Shown: positions 1-11,224 of the stretch, one piece after another
Layout of the letters: each line of letters opens with the position of its first letter
Position numbering within the stretch: the stretch's first letter is position 1
Assembly (NCBI RefSeq): GCF_001540865.1
Contig: NC_033625.1
Span: 7,725,677-7,789,676 of the forward strand
Direction of reading: 5' to 3'
DNA: 64,000 bases
Origin: Ananas comosus
Lineage: Eukaryota > Streptophyta > Magnoliopsida > Poales > Bromeliaceae
Position numbers and translations under genes: made by a program
The notes under the pieces: generated by a model
Told to the model about the DNA's origin: nothing
The model's input: the letters and a program-made list of their open reading frames with translations, nothing else
The model's database searches: none

Positions 1-620
1 GTCGGATTTTCGATCCGACAGAGCCATCGCGTTCAGCACGACGGGGGCATCGAAACTACGATTTCGTTTCATCCTATTTGCTTGCCGATTTGCGACAAAA
101 TCCGTCCTCTCTCCGACTAATCCACATATCACACATAGGCCTAGGTGGAAACCCGAAATCCTTTAATTCAAACTCGAATTTGAATTCCCTACCACCAGTA
201 GGTACTTGAAACAACTCTCACCTAACCCCAGGTCACAAGCACAGAGCACGAGGAGTCTCATTATGCAAAAACAGCAAAGAGTGAAAACCCTCTTTTCGAT
301 AAAATCCCTTTTTCTCGAAAACCGTACGTCAGATCTGAAATCCGTCAGTGCCATTGGTTCCAGAATAGTTGAACCGATCAAAACGAGCTATTGGATCGCT
401 ATGAACGGAGTCCGACACGTGCCGAAAGCCACCTCTACTCTGTGGCTTCTCCAGAAAACCGGAGTTACTATTCACTTTAAGTGAAAACTAATAATCGCGT
501 AACTTCTCCGTTCTAGCTCATTTTCTCCTGAAACTTGACGAGTGCTTATGTAATTAAATTACACACATAAATATCATCAACAGAGAGTTTGGTTGCACTG
601 TAAAAATCTCAGTCCTTACA
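1..620 (-). mobile_element. Ty3/gypsy-type LTR, truncated by window edge
   Basis: Read on the minus strand, the element begins at 620 with tgtaaggactgag and runs off the left edge. The segment from about 470 to 620 is the reverse complement of the start of the solo LTR at 47069-47921, which has a 5-bp target duplication and so fixes this LTR boundary. No coding sequence is seen. The LTR identity is inferred from that second copy. Confidence 0.65.
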
Positions 621-2157
621 GAAGCTTTTCACTATCACGGCACTATCATTATAGTCACAAAGCATGTCATTGTTCTCGATTTTCTAATCAATAAAGTCAA
701 CAGAATGTCATTGTTCTCTTCTTTCTAGGAATATATTAACTTGTCCATTAATTATTCAACTGAATTAAACATAAACATAAATACTTTATGCATGGGTGTT
801 CTCTACTTCATATAAATTTTATTTCAAATATGTCAAACATTATGATGACGAGTTTTAAGTCCTTTATCAATCACATAAGCACACAACTAGACCACTTCTA
901 TAATAACATATAGAATATAGGGGAGCTTCACTTGCTCTGGTTAGGTCAAACCCACCTATTACTAAGCTCAAATCAGCCCAAAAGAATTCCCAAAATCAGC
1001 TCCACTAGGTCTCAACCTTGCTGAAAACAAAGCACGAAAATCGCATCAATACTACAACCGAAATGTCCAATTTCCGCATAATTCGCACTTAGTACAAAGT
1101 AATAGCTTGAATCCTCGTTTTGGCTAGTTTAATACCTCAAGTTAAGCCTCCAAGAGCCCTCACAAGTCAGCTAAAAACGATCCAAGGCTTGATCGCACTC
1201 TCGCTGCGAACAATATCAAAACGGCGTCAATATGCTTGTATACAAGCTATTATGGCTGAATTCTTGCGAACTTAGTTTTCCAACTGAAATTCCTGCTTAC
1301 CTCAGATTAGAATACTTTCTAAACTAGTCCCCAAGGTCACCAATTAAGCTCAATTTAATTCGAAAACCTGCTGCGAACAACGATCCCAAAATCAGCCCTT
1401 TTATCGTCGAATTCGTGCCCAAACAATGAAGAAAAGAAGTAGTTTACCTTCTTAGATCATAAGCTTAGTCCCAACTGAGCTAAGTTATAATATCCGACCC
1501 TGTTACAGCAGCAAAACCTCTTTTCACTCAGCTGGAACAACAAAAATCCAAAATCCACAAACTACTCGACTAATAGAACCTCGATTACGGAATAATTGAG
1601 TCGATTACCTTCTCAAGCTTCCAACCAGTAAACTACTGGTTCAGAGCTGGGAAAAGCCTTCCAAAATGCTCTCTTATACATCCACGTAAGCTCTGCGACA
1701 CTCGCAAACAACGAAGAACAAGCGAGGCGACGAAAACGAGCTAAATCTCCGATTTCTATGTAGAGAGAGAAAAACCCTAGAGAGAGAAAGAGGGAAAGGT
1801 GCAGGGCAGCTTCTCTGAGCTCTAGCATCATCCAAGAGGCTTCAGGAATCGAGCTGAAGTTAAGTAGATAAGTATAGAATGTGAAATTACCAAAATAGCC
1901 TTACTGCCACGTTTCTGCCATTGTGTACCGGTACACGATGATGGCTGTACCGGTACACAATACAAAAAAAGCTGAATTTCGCCAGAACAATGCACTTTCT
2001 TGCTTCTGGCCTTTCAATCACTCTCAAACTTGTCCAATATCATCTCTAAACCCTTTAGAAGATGTAGGATAGCTCCAAATATCCTTTTACACACTCGAAC
2101 TTCACAATTTGCATAAGTTCAGTGTATTACATTTACCTTACGATCAAAAGCTCACAA
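621..2157. other. unclassified, probably retrotransposon-derived
   Basis: No convincing gene. The minus strand carries short pyrimidine/purine-rich leader-like sequence around 1740-1810 (agagagagaaa and gggttt motifs), similar in style to plant LTR leaders. Two identical palindromes lie at about 1924-1961. I could not find both ends of any element. Confidence 0.3.
1924..1961. repeat. paired palindrome gtgtaccggtacac
   Basis: Two copies of the core gtaccggtac, each flanked to read as tgtaccggtacac, are separated by about 10 bases (gatgatggct). Each is a near-perfect dyad. They lie in sequence without genes; function is unknown. Confidence 0.6.
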
Positions 2158-2159
2158 AA

Positions 2160-2513
2160 TTGACAATTTTTAACGCCGGTATGAGATATTTGCTAGTTTA
2201 ACGGTGTAAAAGGATCGGTAGGTAGAATTTTTGATAGAAAATTCTATTCACTACCTAAATAAAGATCAATAACTCCGATCTTAAATTGAAGGATCCGATC
2301 ATCCTTTTTTAGGATGTCGTTCGATTTTGACCGTTCATTTTATACCCGCTTGATGGACTTTATAATGATTTCAAAAAATTACGAAATTTATTTTCTAGAA
2401 GTTTTAAATACTCTAGATTATGTTTAACGGTGTGGATCGTCGATTCGAAAACCCCAACATCGAAAACAACTTATGAGTACAAAGAGCTCTATATTCATAA
2501 GAGTATAGTAGCC
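2160..2513. mobile_element. half of a long palindromic (TA)n-associated element
   Basis: This resembles one arm of the roughly 540-bp elements at 12767-13283 and 13803-14343. It shares the gtttaacggtgtaaaag core, ttttctagaagttt, tagattatgtttaacgg, gatcgtcgattcg and catcgaaaac, and ends at agtatagtagccctac against a (TA)n array. The opposite arm is missing. Confidence 0.55.
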
Positions 2514-2514
2514 C

Positions 2515-2515
<1 letters not shown>

Positions 2516-2552
<37 letters not shown>

Positions 2553-2588
2553 ATAATATATATATATATACTATATATACTATATATA
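2516..2588. repeat. (TA)n microsatellite
   Basis: Alternating TA interrupted by short aata and ctata blocks. It separates two palindromic elements. Confidence 0.9.
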
Positions 2589-2589
2589 A

Positions 2590-2815
2590 TTGAGCTTCCT
2601 ATACTTTTAAAAGTACAAAGTCATTGGTGCTTGTACAGATTTTTGACCATTGATTAAGGGATGTGGCGTTAGGATGATGTGGCCCCTAGGGTTGAGTAGG
2701 TGGTTGGTTTAATAGTATTAATCTAATGGTTGAAAATGATCAAGACGTAGATCTAACGGTAAAAACTTACAGCACAAGTGCTTGGTACTTTTACAAGCAC
2801 CATAGTCGGACTCGT
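2590..2815. mobile_element. about 225-bp palindromic (TA)n-associated MITE
   Basis: Inverted ends (gtacaaagtcattggtgcttgtac on the left, gcttggtacttttacaagcacc on the right) surround the family core gatgtggcccctagggttgag. (TA) tracts lie on both sides. There is no coding capacity. It is one of about a dozen short copies in the window. Confidence 0.65.
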
Positions 2816-2835
2816 ATATATATTATATTATATAT

Positions 2836-3041
2836 AGTCGGCTGGGATACATATGATAGCACGAAGTTTTCTGTCGTTAGATTTACCTTTTTATCATTTT
2901 CATCGTCTCGATTATACTATTCAAGCACACCATCCACTCAACCTAGGGGCCCACATCATCCTAACCGCATATTTTTAATCTAAGAGCAGAAACTAATAGC
3001 ATCAAGTCATTGATGCTATTAATGGTATTGCATGCCTAGTT
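2836..3041. mobile_element. about 205-bp palindromic (TA)n-associated MITE
   Basis: It begins agtcggctgggatac and ends ttaatggtattgcatgcctag. The central core is the reverse complement of the family motif (caacctaggggcccacatc). It carries the terminal hairpin agcatcaagtcattgatgct. It lies between TA tracts in the opposite orientation to the neighbour at 2590. Confidence 0.65.
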
Positions 3042-3042
3042 T

Positions 3043-3074
<32 letters not shown>

Positions 3075-3088
3075 AGAGAGAGAGAACA

Positions 3089-3340
3089 GGACTCTTGCTT
3101 GCTATAGGAGCACAGTACCTTTGTCTCCTAACTTTCTAACCACCATAAAGTTTGATGGATGGTTAGAATGAGAGGGGGAGATATAGGGGAGAATTGGCGT
3201 GTTTCAATTCTCTCTCCTTAATTTTTCTCGAATATTTTCTCCCTCTCTCATTGCTAACCACCATCAAACTTGATAGGTGGTTAGAAGTTGAAGTACAGGC
3301 TGCTGTACCTCTAATAGCACAGTAGCGCCTGGCTATATTA
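3089..3340. mobile_element. short inverted-repeat element between microsatellites
   Basis: Inverted copies of ctaaccaccat and atggtggttag-like sequence occur on both sides, with related ends (gctataggagcacagtacc and ggctgctgtacctctaatagcac). It is flanked by a (GA)n/(TA)n tract on the left and a (TA)n tract on the right. It is distinct from the other two palindromic families but occupies the same kind of site. Confidence 0.5.
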
Positions 3341-3359
3341 TCTTCTCTCTCTTCCTCTA

Positions 3360-3440
3360 CATATATATAGTATATATAGTATACTATATATATATATATA
3401 TATATATAGTTATATATATATATATATAATATCATATACT
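3360..3440. repeat. (TA)n microsatellite
   Basis: Long alternating TA tract with a few point interruptions. Confidence 0.9.
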
Positions 3441-3445
3441 ATAAG

Positions 3446-3577
3446 AGTTGGACTGGGCTACTATTAGTAGTAAAATCTCATTGTTGCTACCAGTTTTTTA
3501 GCCTTTGGATCAACTCTTTTCATTATTTCTAACCATTGGATTAAATACTATAACCCAGTGGGGACCACTCAACCCTA
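3446..3577. mobile_element. left part of a short (TA)n-associated MITE, truncated
   Basis: It starts gttggactgggctactattag and runs into the family core (gtggggaccactcaacccta), then stops where the LTR-like sequence at 3578 begins. The distal half is not found downstream. The copy at 38555-38815 is its closest relative in the window. Confidence 0.5.
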
Positions 3578-4441
3578 GGGAGAGGGACCGGTCTCTGGCA
3601 TGAGAGACCGGTTCCCGAACGTTGTGTTTTCTGTCACGCAGCGAGGGACCGACCTCTCACTCGAGGGACCGGTCTCCCAAAGACCGGTCTCCTCGAGAGG
3701 ACCAGTCCCTGAGAACGACACCAGTTTTTAAAATAGACTTTTTGCAATCCTAGTCTACTTCTAAGTCTTCTAAACCTATAAATAAGCCATGGGGGTCATC
3801 ATATGGGTTAAGGCTTTGAATTTCTACTGTTCTAAAACTCAAGAAACTTGTTTTCACATTCTTATGATTTTATTCATATAACAAGTTTCATATAATCAAC
3901 GATCGACTTGATTCCTCGATTTTAACTAGAGATATTCTTTGAGAATCAAGTAGATGTTTGATTAGAAGGTGAACCCTCATTGCTTATGGGATTTTAAGTC
4001 TTAATCACCATGAATCATCAATTATAAAAACTCCGAAAGGAGGTCCGGCCCGTGGATCTCGCATGAAGCCGAGGATTCGGTGAACGCTTCGAGGAGTTGA
4101 GACGTTGACGCAGCAAAGAGTTGCGGCGAGGTCGATTGGAGGAGTCCTATCAATCGAGGACCGGCGAAGACCATCAACAACGGGAATTCGATAAATTGAG
4201 TCATGTATTTTGGTTAAATCACTTGTACTCAAGTTTTCTTAGTAGATTTTCTTCGCGTGATCGGTCCCGTGGGTTTTTCACTCCGGATTGGAGTTTTTCC
4301 ACGTTAAAATCTCGGTGTGCTGTTTTTATTTTTCACTATCTCTTTTATTTGCATCGAGAGTTTTTGATTTTGCCGTTTTACACCTATTCATCCCCCTTTA
4401 GGTGTTATTTACCTTTTAGATCCCCGGGATCCATATCTTAC
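3578..4441 (+). mobile_element. Ty1/copia-type LTR fragment
   Basis: The segment has repeated agggaccggtctc motifs near its left end, then a 3' part with ttttacacctattcatcccc and ctttaggtgttatt, a sequence pattern I associate with the 3' ends of plant copia (SIRE-like) LTRs. It ends in ttaca. No primer-binding site follows; a (TA)n-associated MITE abuts directly. The left boundary is uncertain. Confidence 0.5.
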
Positions 4442-4662
4442 AGCTAGAATACTTTTAGAAGAAGCACCAAGCCCTTGGTGCTTCTAGGTTTCTAACCCTT
4501 TGATCTACTCCTTGATTACTAATAGCCTTTGGATCAAACACTATTCCACCTACCACCACCTACCACAACCTACCACCATCATCTCAACCCTACATCTCTC
4601 CATCTAATGGCTAAAAACTCAAAAGCACCACTACCTTGGTGCTTTTGGGAGTATTCTAGCTC

Positions 4663-4668
<6 letters not shown>
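4442..4668. mobile_element. about 225-bp palindromic (TA)n-associated MITE
   Basis: Terminal inverted repeat agctagaatactttt on the left and gagtattctagct on the right, each followed by a hairpin of the gcacc...ggtgc type. The right side abuts a (CT)n and then a (TA)n tract. It is nearly the same as the copies at 14369 and 14609. Confidence 0.7.
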
Positions 4669-4699
<31 letters not shown>

Positions 4700-4701
4700 T
4701 C

Positions 4702-4748
<47 letters not shown>
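4667..4748. repeat. compound (CT)n-(TA)n microsatellite
   Basis: Long CT repeat with one interruption, followed by a TA repeat. Confidence 0.9.
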
Positions 4749-4749
<1 letters not shown>

Positions 4750-4980
4750 GGACCTAGGCTGGAATACTATTAATAGCACCAGGCTATTGGTGCTATTAGA
4801 TTTTCGGCTCTTAGATGAAAAAATGTACGGTTATGATGATATGGGCCGTATAGGGTTGAGTGAGTTTTTTGTTTAATAATAAAATCTAACGTGTGAAAAT
4901 AGTTAAAGGGTTAAATCTAACGACAAAAAATTCAATAGCACCAAATGCTTGGTGCTATCGATAGTATCCCAGCCGGACTA
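4749..4980. mobile_element. about 230-bp palindromic (TA)n-associated MITE
   Basis: Ends ctaggctggaatactatt and agtatcccagccggac are inverted repeats. Left hairpin gcaccaggctattggtgc and right hairpin gcaccaaatgcttggtgc share stems but differ in the loop. The core gatatgggccgtatagggttgagtg is present. (TA)n lies on both sides. Confidence 0.75.
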
Positions 4981-4993
4981 TATATATATATAT

Positions 4994-5361
4994 GGGCTAG
5001 GGCTACTATCTTATTAATAGGATGGTAGCACTTGTCCTATCAAATTGTTCTTGATGATAGAGATTTCGAATCGATGATCGGAGCCGTTGAAGTTGATCTA
5101 GAATATTTGAAATATCTATAAACTAAATTACATAAATTTTAAAAATTATTTACATGGTGAGCAAAGTATCATAAAATCGATAATTTTTGACGGCCTATGT
5201 AAGCCGTTTGCTTGTTTAACGGTGTAGAGTAATCCAAATTGTTTGAATTTTTGATAGCAAATTCTATATACTATTTAGATAATGTTTGATAATTCTGATT
5301 ATGAATTGAGAAAGTCTAACATCTATTTTAAGAAGGTTATTCATTTATGACCATGCCTTTT

Positions 5362-5365
<4 letters not shown>
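4994..5365. mobile_element. one arm of a long palindromic (TA)n-associated element
   Basis: It starts ggctagggctactatcttatt, with inner motifs cgaatcgatgatcggagccg, ttgatctagaatatttg and cgtttgcttgtttaacgg. The matching arm is lost and the sequence passes into a TG/TA repeat. The complete relative is at 37646-38182. Confidence 0.6.
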
Positions 5366-5401
<36 letters not shown>

Positions 5402-5883
5402 CCTCACACGTTCGAATATAGTCAATTTTTTGACGAAATTATTTAGATCCATATTTTTTAAGGGTTAATTTCATACAGCTCCTTGTAAACACATTGAATA
5501 ACAAATATATCTCTACAAAGTTCATCTTTTCATATTTATTTCTGTAAAAGTTCATTGATAATCATATTTGCCCCTTCAGTTTGTTATCGTTAGAGCACTT
5601 TATTTTTTAATAGAAGAAAAGTGAAATGATATTTTTACCATCATAAATATGTTCCTCCAAAAGCCCCAACTGTTAGAATTATGCGAAAATATCCTCCAAA
5701 AAAATTTCAACGATCATCTTCCTTCTTTCTACCATCACATATAATATAAGAAGGGTAAAAAAGCCAATTTACCTCATTCACTAATCATAATGAACTATTT
5801 TACCTATGGTCAACTATATTTTTCTAACAGATCCTAACAGCGGAAATATATATTTAAAAATATTAGAACTTTTGTGTAGTATC

Positions 5884-5886
<3 letters not shown>
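5366..5886. other. TG/TA repeat and decayed MITE-like spacer
   Basis: A short gtgtgtgtgtgta/(TA)n tract is followed by AT-rich sequence from about 5460 that begins agggttaatttcatacagct, a start resembling repeats at 9940 and, inverted, near 19950. No coding signal. Confidence 0.35.

Positions 5887-5940
<54 letters not shown>
5887..5940. repeat. (TA)n microsatellite, about 27 units
   Basis: Uninterrupted alternating TA. Confidence 0.95.
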
Positions 5941-5943
<3 letters not shown>

Positions 5944-6312
5944 ACGTGCCCCCAAGTATGCATGCATGCATGCTTATCCATTTAGAGGGTTGCAACCTAC
6001 GCCTCCTTAATTAAATTTCCTCTCTCTCTTTTCTCTGGAGCCGTACGCAACTAGGAGGAGAACCCGGTTGGAGCTCGTGTGTCGCCGACGTCGCGCCGCG
6101 GTACCGTATGAGCATGTGTTCGTCGTCGTAACATCGCGAGAAGGCCGGGCGAGGGTGCGTTTACGTCGTTTTCGACGTCGCGCCGGATTGGGTTTTGCGT
6201 TTGAGGTAGGTTTATCATCGAATTTCTACTCCTATAGCCTTGTTAGTCAACATGTATAGTTAGGATATCTGCGTTGGTACTGTTTAGCTCAGATTCATGT
6301 TTATGCATTGTT
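5941..6312 (+). promoter_or_regulatory. promoter/5'-leader-like fragment with G-box and RY repeats
   Basis: A G-box (CACGTG, 5943-5948) lies next to a run of overlapping CATGCATG RY motifs (about 5958-5973). Then come a CT-rich stretch and a GC-rich CpG-rich block (6060-6205) that ends in a plausible splice donor (gag/gtaggttt). CACGTG and CATGCATG are known plant promoter elements. No gene follows; the downstream LTR palindrome would interrupt it. It may be a displaced first exon or an unrelated GC-rich fragment. Confidence 0.25.
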
Positions 6313-8347
6313 TGTCACGCCCCGGATTACACGTTCCACGGGCACGCCGACAAATCCGCCCTATACAAAGAAATTTTCCCTGAATACGAAGCGACAGCAG
6401 TACCTGTAAACCAAACAATACTACAAACAGTAGTAGAGAGCTGCTAGAGAAAACAGAAGCTAAATAAAACAGAGATCCATATACATAGTCCAAAAACCAA
6501 AATACAGAGCTACTCGCACTGGCGAGTTAAGTATACTATGTACATGAATTCAAAATAAAACATCTACCTGCAGTAGGGTACCTCTAGCTCGGCACGTCGG
6601 GTAGTGCTCTAACTCGTGACGCCCTTGCCTCGATCCTGATCTGCGATAGCAGCAGCCGACGACAATGGCTCTGCAAAAATAATGTGTAACAACAGGGCGT
6701 GAGAACTACTATAAAAATAGGTAGTCCTTAGTGGGTGCCGCCCTAAACAACATCGGTCCACCCACTAAGTCTACAGAAGGGAGCCAGGATAGTAGTAAAT
6801 ACAGGAATAAAATCTACCGCTATGAATCACTACACTATCATGTTCTACACTAACCAACTGTAGAAAATGTCAAATCTGACCCAATCCAATTGGGACTGTA
6901 AGCATACCCGTCCCTGGGACTGAACACACCCGTCCCTGCCCAGTTGTGACTATCCAGCTACCTCCACACTACTAGTCCGTGGAGAGCAAGTCCAACCGGC
7001 ATGAGCGACACCAACGCGAAAGCACAGCGCCCGTCTCCGGAGTGATACTCGTGGGAGCTACCCAACCGAGTATGTAGCGTATATCTGTCGAGCTCAATCA
7101 GGCTCTCAAAAGCCAAAGTCCAGTAACCGACTCAAACTGGTCTAACAACCAACAGGTAACGTGCCCTCGGCACAATCCGACGCCAAAAAGGCGATACGGG
7201 TCCACCGTCAACCCCGACGGCACCCAACAATCCGGAACAGCCTGAACGCTACTGTAAAAATATACTCGGCATCCCGGCACGAGCGTAACTGAAAGCTAAA
7301 GTACCTGGAATACTCACTATGAGGATACTGCTACAGTATGAAANTGAGTATTCCAGGTACTTTAGCTTTCAGTTACGCTCGTGCCGGGATGCCGAGTATA
7401 TTTTTACAGTAGCGTTCAGGCTGTTCCGGATTGTTGGGTGCCGTCGGGGTTGACGGTGGACCCGTATCGCCTTTTTGGCGTCGGATTGTGCCGAGGGCAC
7501 GTTACCTGTTGGTTGTTAGACCAGTTTGAGTCGGTTACTGGACTTTGGCTTTTGAGAGCCTGATTGAGCTCGACAGATATACGCTACATACTCGGTTGGG
7601 TAGCTCCCACGAGTATCACTCCGGAGACGGGCGCTGTGCTTTCGCGTTGGTGTCGCTCATGCCGGTTGGACTTGCTCTCCACGGACTAGTAGTGTGGAGG
7701 TAGCTGGATAGTCACAACTGGGCAGGGACGGGTGTGTTCAGTCCCAGGGACGGGTATGCTTACAGTCCCAATTGGATTGGGTCAGATTTGACATTTTCTA
7801 CAGTTGGTTAGTGTAGAACATGATAGTGTAGTGATTCATAGCGGTAGATTTTATTCCTGTATTTACTACTATCCTGGCTCCCTTCTGTAGACTTAGTGGG
7901 TGGACCGATGTTGTTTAGGGCGGCACCCACTAAGGACTACCTATTTTTATAGTAGTTCTCACGCCCTGTTGTTACACATTATTTTTGCAGAGCCATTGTC
8001 GTCGGCTGCTGCTATCGCAGATCAGGATCGAGGCAAGGGCGTCACGAGTTAGAGCACTACCCGACGTGCCGAGCTAGAGGTACCCTACTGCAGGTAGATG
8101 TTTTATTTTGAATTCATGTACATAGTATACTTAACTCGCCAGTGCGAGTAGCTCTGTATTTTGATTTTTGGACTATGTATATGGATCTCCGTTTGTTTAG
8201 CTTCTGTTTACTCTAGCAGCTCTATACTACTGTTTGTAGTATTGTTTGGTTTACAGATACTGCTGTCGCTTCGTATACAGGGAAAATTCCTTTGTATAGG
8301 GCGGATTTGTCGGCGTGCCCGTGGAACGTGTAATCCGGGGCGTGACA
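6313..8347. mobile_element. two gypsy-type LTR pieces in inverted orientation (about 1-kb arms)
   Basis: The left arm (6313-7316) is the reverse complement of the right arm (7345-8347). The outer tips read tgtcacgccccgg and ccggggcgtgaca, a terminus seen in plant Del/Tekay-type LTRs, and the right arm contains ttctcacgccctgttg as in other LTRs here. The centre holds 27 unpaired bases and a single N (7344). About eight differences fall in the outer 220 bp; the inner roughly 780 bp look identical by eye. The outer flanks share ttgtt only with a 2-base offset, so there is no clean target duplication. It could be an autointegration or inversion product, or an assembly fold at the N. Confidence 0.75.
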
Positions 8348-8391
8348 TTTTGTTAGGATAATATAAAGTTAAACTTTGTACGAATTTATTT

Positions 8392-9913
8392 TGTAACGCC
8401 CCAATAGTTTTACATTGGATGGAAAAATAATTCTGCTTAGAATGTATAAGACCTACAGGCTAGTAATATTAACTAGGCTTAAATATTTTTGGCCGGTGGT
8501 TTGAGCGCAACGAGTTATTGTTCCTAGCAAGTTGGGTCGTTACAATTGGTATCAAAATCAAATACCAGCCAGAAGTGTAAGAACTAAGTGCTATACGGGA
8601 CAAAGTGCTACACCAATGAGTTTGGTGGCAGCCACCTCTAGAATCTCACATCGCCTTGTAATTCTGGTCTGCATCTGTGACCTAGTTTAGTTCTGGTCTG
8701 CATTTGTGACCTAGTTTGGATAAAGCTATCCAAAATATCCAATATTCCATACCCTATCCGAGCCCTATTCGGACCCTACCTGGACCCGAACCAGACCCGA
8801 TAAAAAATGAATAGCATACAGATAAAAAAAAATTACTCATTAAAGTTTCGGGTATGGGTTCGGATATTTTATACTCATACCCGATTTAGACCCGACCCGA
8901 ACCCAACTTTTAAATAGGTAGGATCCGGAGTAGTTTTCAGATTCGCACCCGAACCCGGACCCGGACCTGGATCCGGTGAAATATCCAATAATAAAAAAAA
9001 AATAAACTTTTGAAGTTGAAGAATCAATTTTAATATGACTTATAGATGAGGAGTCACTACGTATTTTCATCCTAATGAAACCCTAGCCATCTCTTTTACT
9101 CATTTCTTTTGGTTGATATGAGCAATTTTTAAAGGTAAACCTTTAAAATCTCTTTGTTGAGTACTTTTATGGTACGTTCTAATAGAGTTTATTTGACAGG
9201 TTCAACATTTTTTTTGGTGAAAATCTTGCAAAAAGAACCAATCGACAAAGAGAAAAATTTTGATAACTATTTTATTGGCTATTCTGACTATTATGTTATT
9301 GTTCACTCATGAAAATTAAAAAATTTGAAACTTATTTTTTCACTGTAATGTTTCATGTATGCATTTTAACTATATAATAGTATATGCATATATTTTGGAC
9401 CAATGTATTGGGATATTTTTTTTTTTCTTTTGAATGAATTTTATTGGCTGGTACAACTTATTAGAACACGAGTTTTTTATGGGGAGTTTATAGTTTGTCT
9501 ATAGACTATTTAATAATGTCTATAAAAAATATATTTATATGGGTATCCGTCTCCGATCTAGACATTATCCATATCCGGTCTTGAACAGGTAGTATATACC
9601 CAGACCCGCACAAATAGATCCGATGGTTATATTAGTAACTTAAGTACCTAGACCCTGACCCGACCCGAAGTTAAATGGGTAGGGTATATTTATACTTTTC
9701 TAACTATTTGTTTTAGGGTATGGATACAGTATATTAATTATCCAGATCTGATCTGATCCATGGACACCTTTAAGTTTGGACCCAGGGGGAGTTTGTAACG
9801 CTCTAATAGAATATATGAGGCATGCAAGTCAGTAATAGTAACTAGACTTAAATATTTTAGATCGGTGGTTTGAATCCAATGAATTATTATTGCTAGCGGA
9901 TCTGTTTGTTACA
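8392..9913 (+). mobile_element. miniature LTR retrotransposon (TRIM-like), complete
   Basis: The 5' LTR is 8392-8544 (tgtaacgcccc...gtcgttaca) and the 3' LTR is 9794-9913 (tgtaacgctc...tttgttaca), in direct orientation and differing mainly by a deletion. The 5' LTR is followed after two bases by tggtatcaaaatc (8547), an initiator-Met-tRNA-type primer-binding site. A purine tract (cccagggggag) precedes the 3' LTR. The 5-bp target duplication tattt flanks both ends (8387-8391, 9914-9918). The 1.25-kb interior has no coding sequence; it holds two clusters of degenerate gacccgaaccc repeats (about 8750-8965 and 9540-9770). Confidence 0.85.
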
Positions 9914-9937
9914 TATTTGCCATTCGATATATTTATA

Positions 9938-11053
9938 AGGGTCAATTTCATTTGTGCCCCTCTAAACTTCAAAAATATCCTAGATGCCCCTATAAATTTG
10001 ATTATATCACAATTACCTCTACAAATACTTACTAGTTTTCAAATATACCCTTACCCTTACTATTCATCTCTTTATAGAATGATAAAATATTTAGATTATC
10101 ATAAATATGGTCGAAATGTCCATTTTGCCCTTAACTTCTAAAATTTTTTACAAAAGTATTTTAGCATGATATATTTATTTTAAAATATTAAAATTTATAA
10201 TAAAATATATCATTTTACTACTGTGTAGTTTGTAAAATAAGATACTAAAATAAGATACTTTATATCATTTATTTTAAAATTCGAGATACCAAAGCACAGA
10301 AATTTGTACTAGTTCAAATATCTTAATTCACATCATGCATATATATTTAAGTTATATTTTGAATAAATTGTTTAACCTTATTTTAATGAGTCAATTGATA
10401 ACAATTTTTTGCTAAATTTTTTTCAAAATTTTTGATTTTTTGATTTTTTAGCTTAATTTGTCATGATTATATATATTTTTTAATTGAAAATTGATAATAA
10501 ATTAGTGTAAAGGTTATTTTTAAAAAAAAAATTTTTAATAAAATTATTTATGATATTTTAATTTTTATAGGGGCATTCATAATATTAGATTTATTTGGAA
10601 GGACAGTTATAAAATTTTTTCTGTTTATAAAGAGTTGAAACTAACTTTTTTTTAATACAAATTTGATTTGCATTTATTGAATCTCATGTGGAATTCAGTT
10701 TCCAAATTCGATCGGAATTTATCGCTGTCACTTTCATCTCTGGAAATTGGGCGGCATTTTTTGGAAACTTATAAAACAATTCCACACTTCCGACTAATAT
10801 CTGAGTTGGCACTGACGCATTCACCAGAACTCCTGTACAGTGTACTCAATTCAACGCATTCACACGTGCGAACTTATCGTGGGCACGCACTCCCATACCG
10901 GGGCCCACTCGAATGAAAAAGTTTAGAATGCTGACGATGTCGTGTCCGCAAATTAATCAATTTTTTTTAAAAAAAATTTACTCATTACATTATAATTATT
11001 ATAAAAATATTTTTATTATATTTTGCTCTAAAAAAAAATGTTGTTGACTCGGA
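9938..11053. other. AT-rich intergenic, probable decayed MITE at its left
   Basis: 9938-10645 begins with agggtcaatttcatttgtgc and carries short gatgcccctataaa sequence inverted near its right end (ataggggcattcat), suggesting an old inverted-repeat element. 10650-11050 shows nothing recognisable. Confidence 0.35.
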
Positions 11054-11069
11054 ACAAATAATGTAATGT

Positions 11070-11224
11070 TTTTTTTTTTTTGAGAGATAGATAGCACGTT
11101 ATCTGTTTTGTTTATTTTATTTAGAAATAAATTTAATTATAAATATGAATCAACTAAGATTCGAACTTAGGATCTCGAATACCAACCACCAAATTCTTAA
11201 CCGCTTGCTTTAGGGACAGTCGGT
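11070..11224 (-). mobile_element. tRNA-derived SINE
   Basis: On the minus strand it begins accgactgtccct, has an A-box-like region and a B-box-like gttcgaatc, and ends in poly(A) (plus-strand poly(T) from 11070). An imperfect 16-bp target duplication flanks it: acaaataatgtaatgt (11054-11069) and acaaataatatagtgt (11225-11240). Two relatives lie at 50697-51005. Confidence 0.8.

Noticed and set aside
4579..4876. Open frames made of Ser-Leu, Tyr-Ile or Arg-Glu repeats.
   Set aside because: These are translations of (CT)n and (TA)n microsatellites.
8308..8354. A clean 5-bp target duplication around the inverted LTR pair.
   Set aside because: ttgtt occurs on both sides but is offset by two bases from the right LTR end, so it does not qualify.
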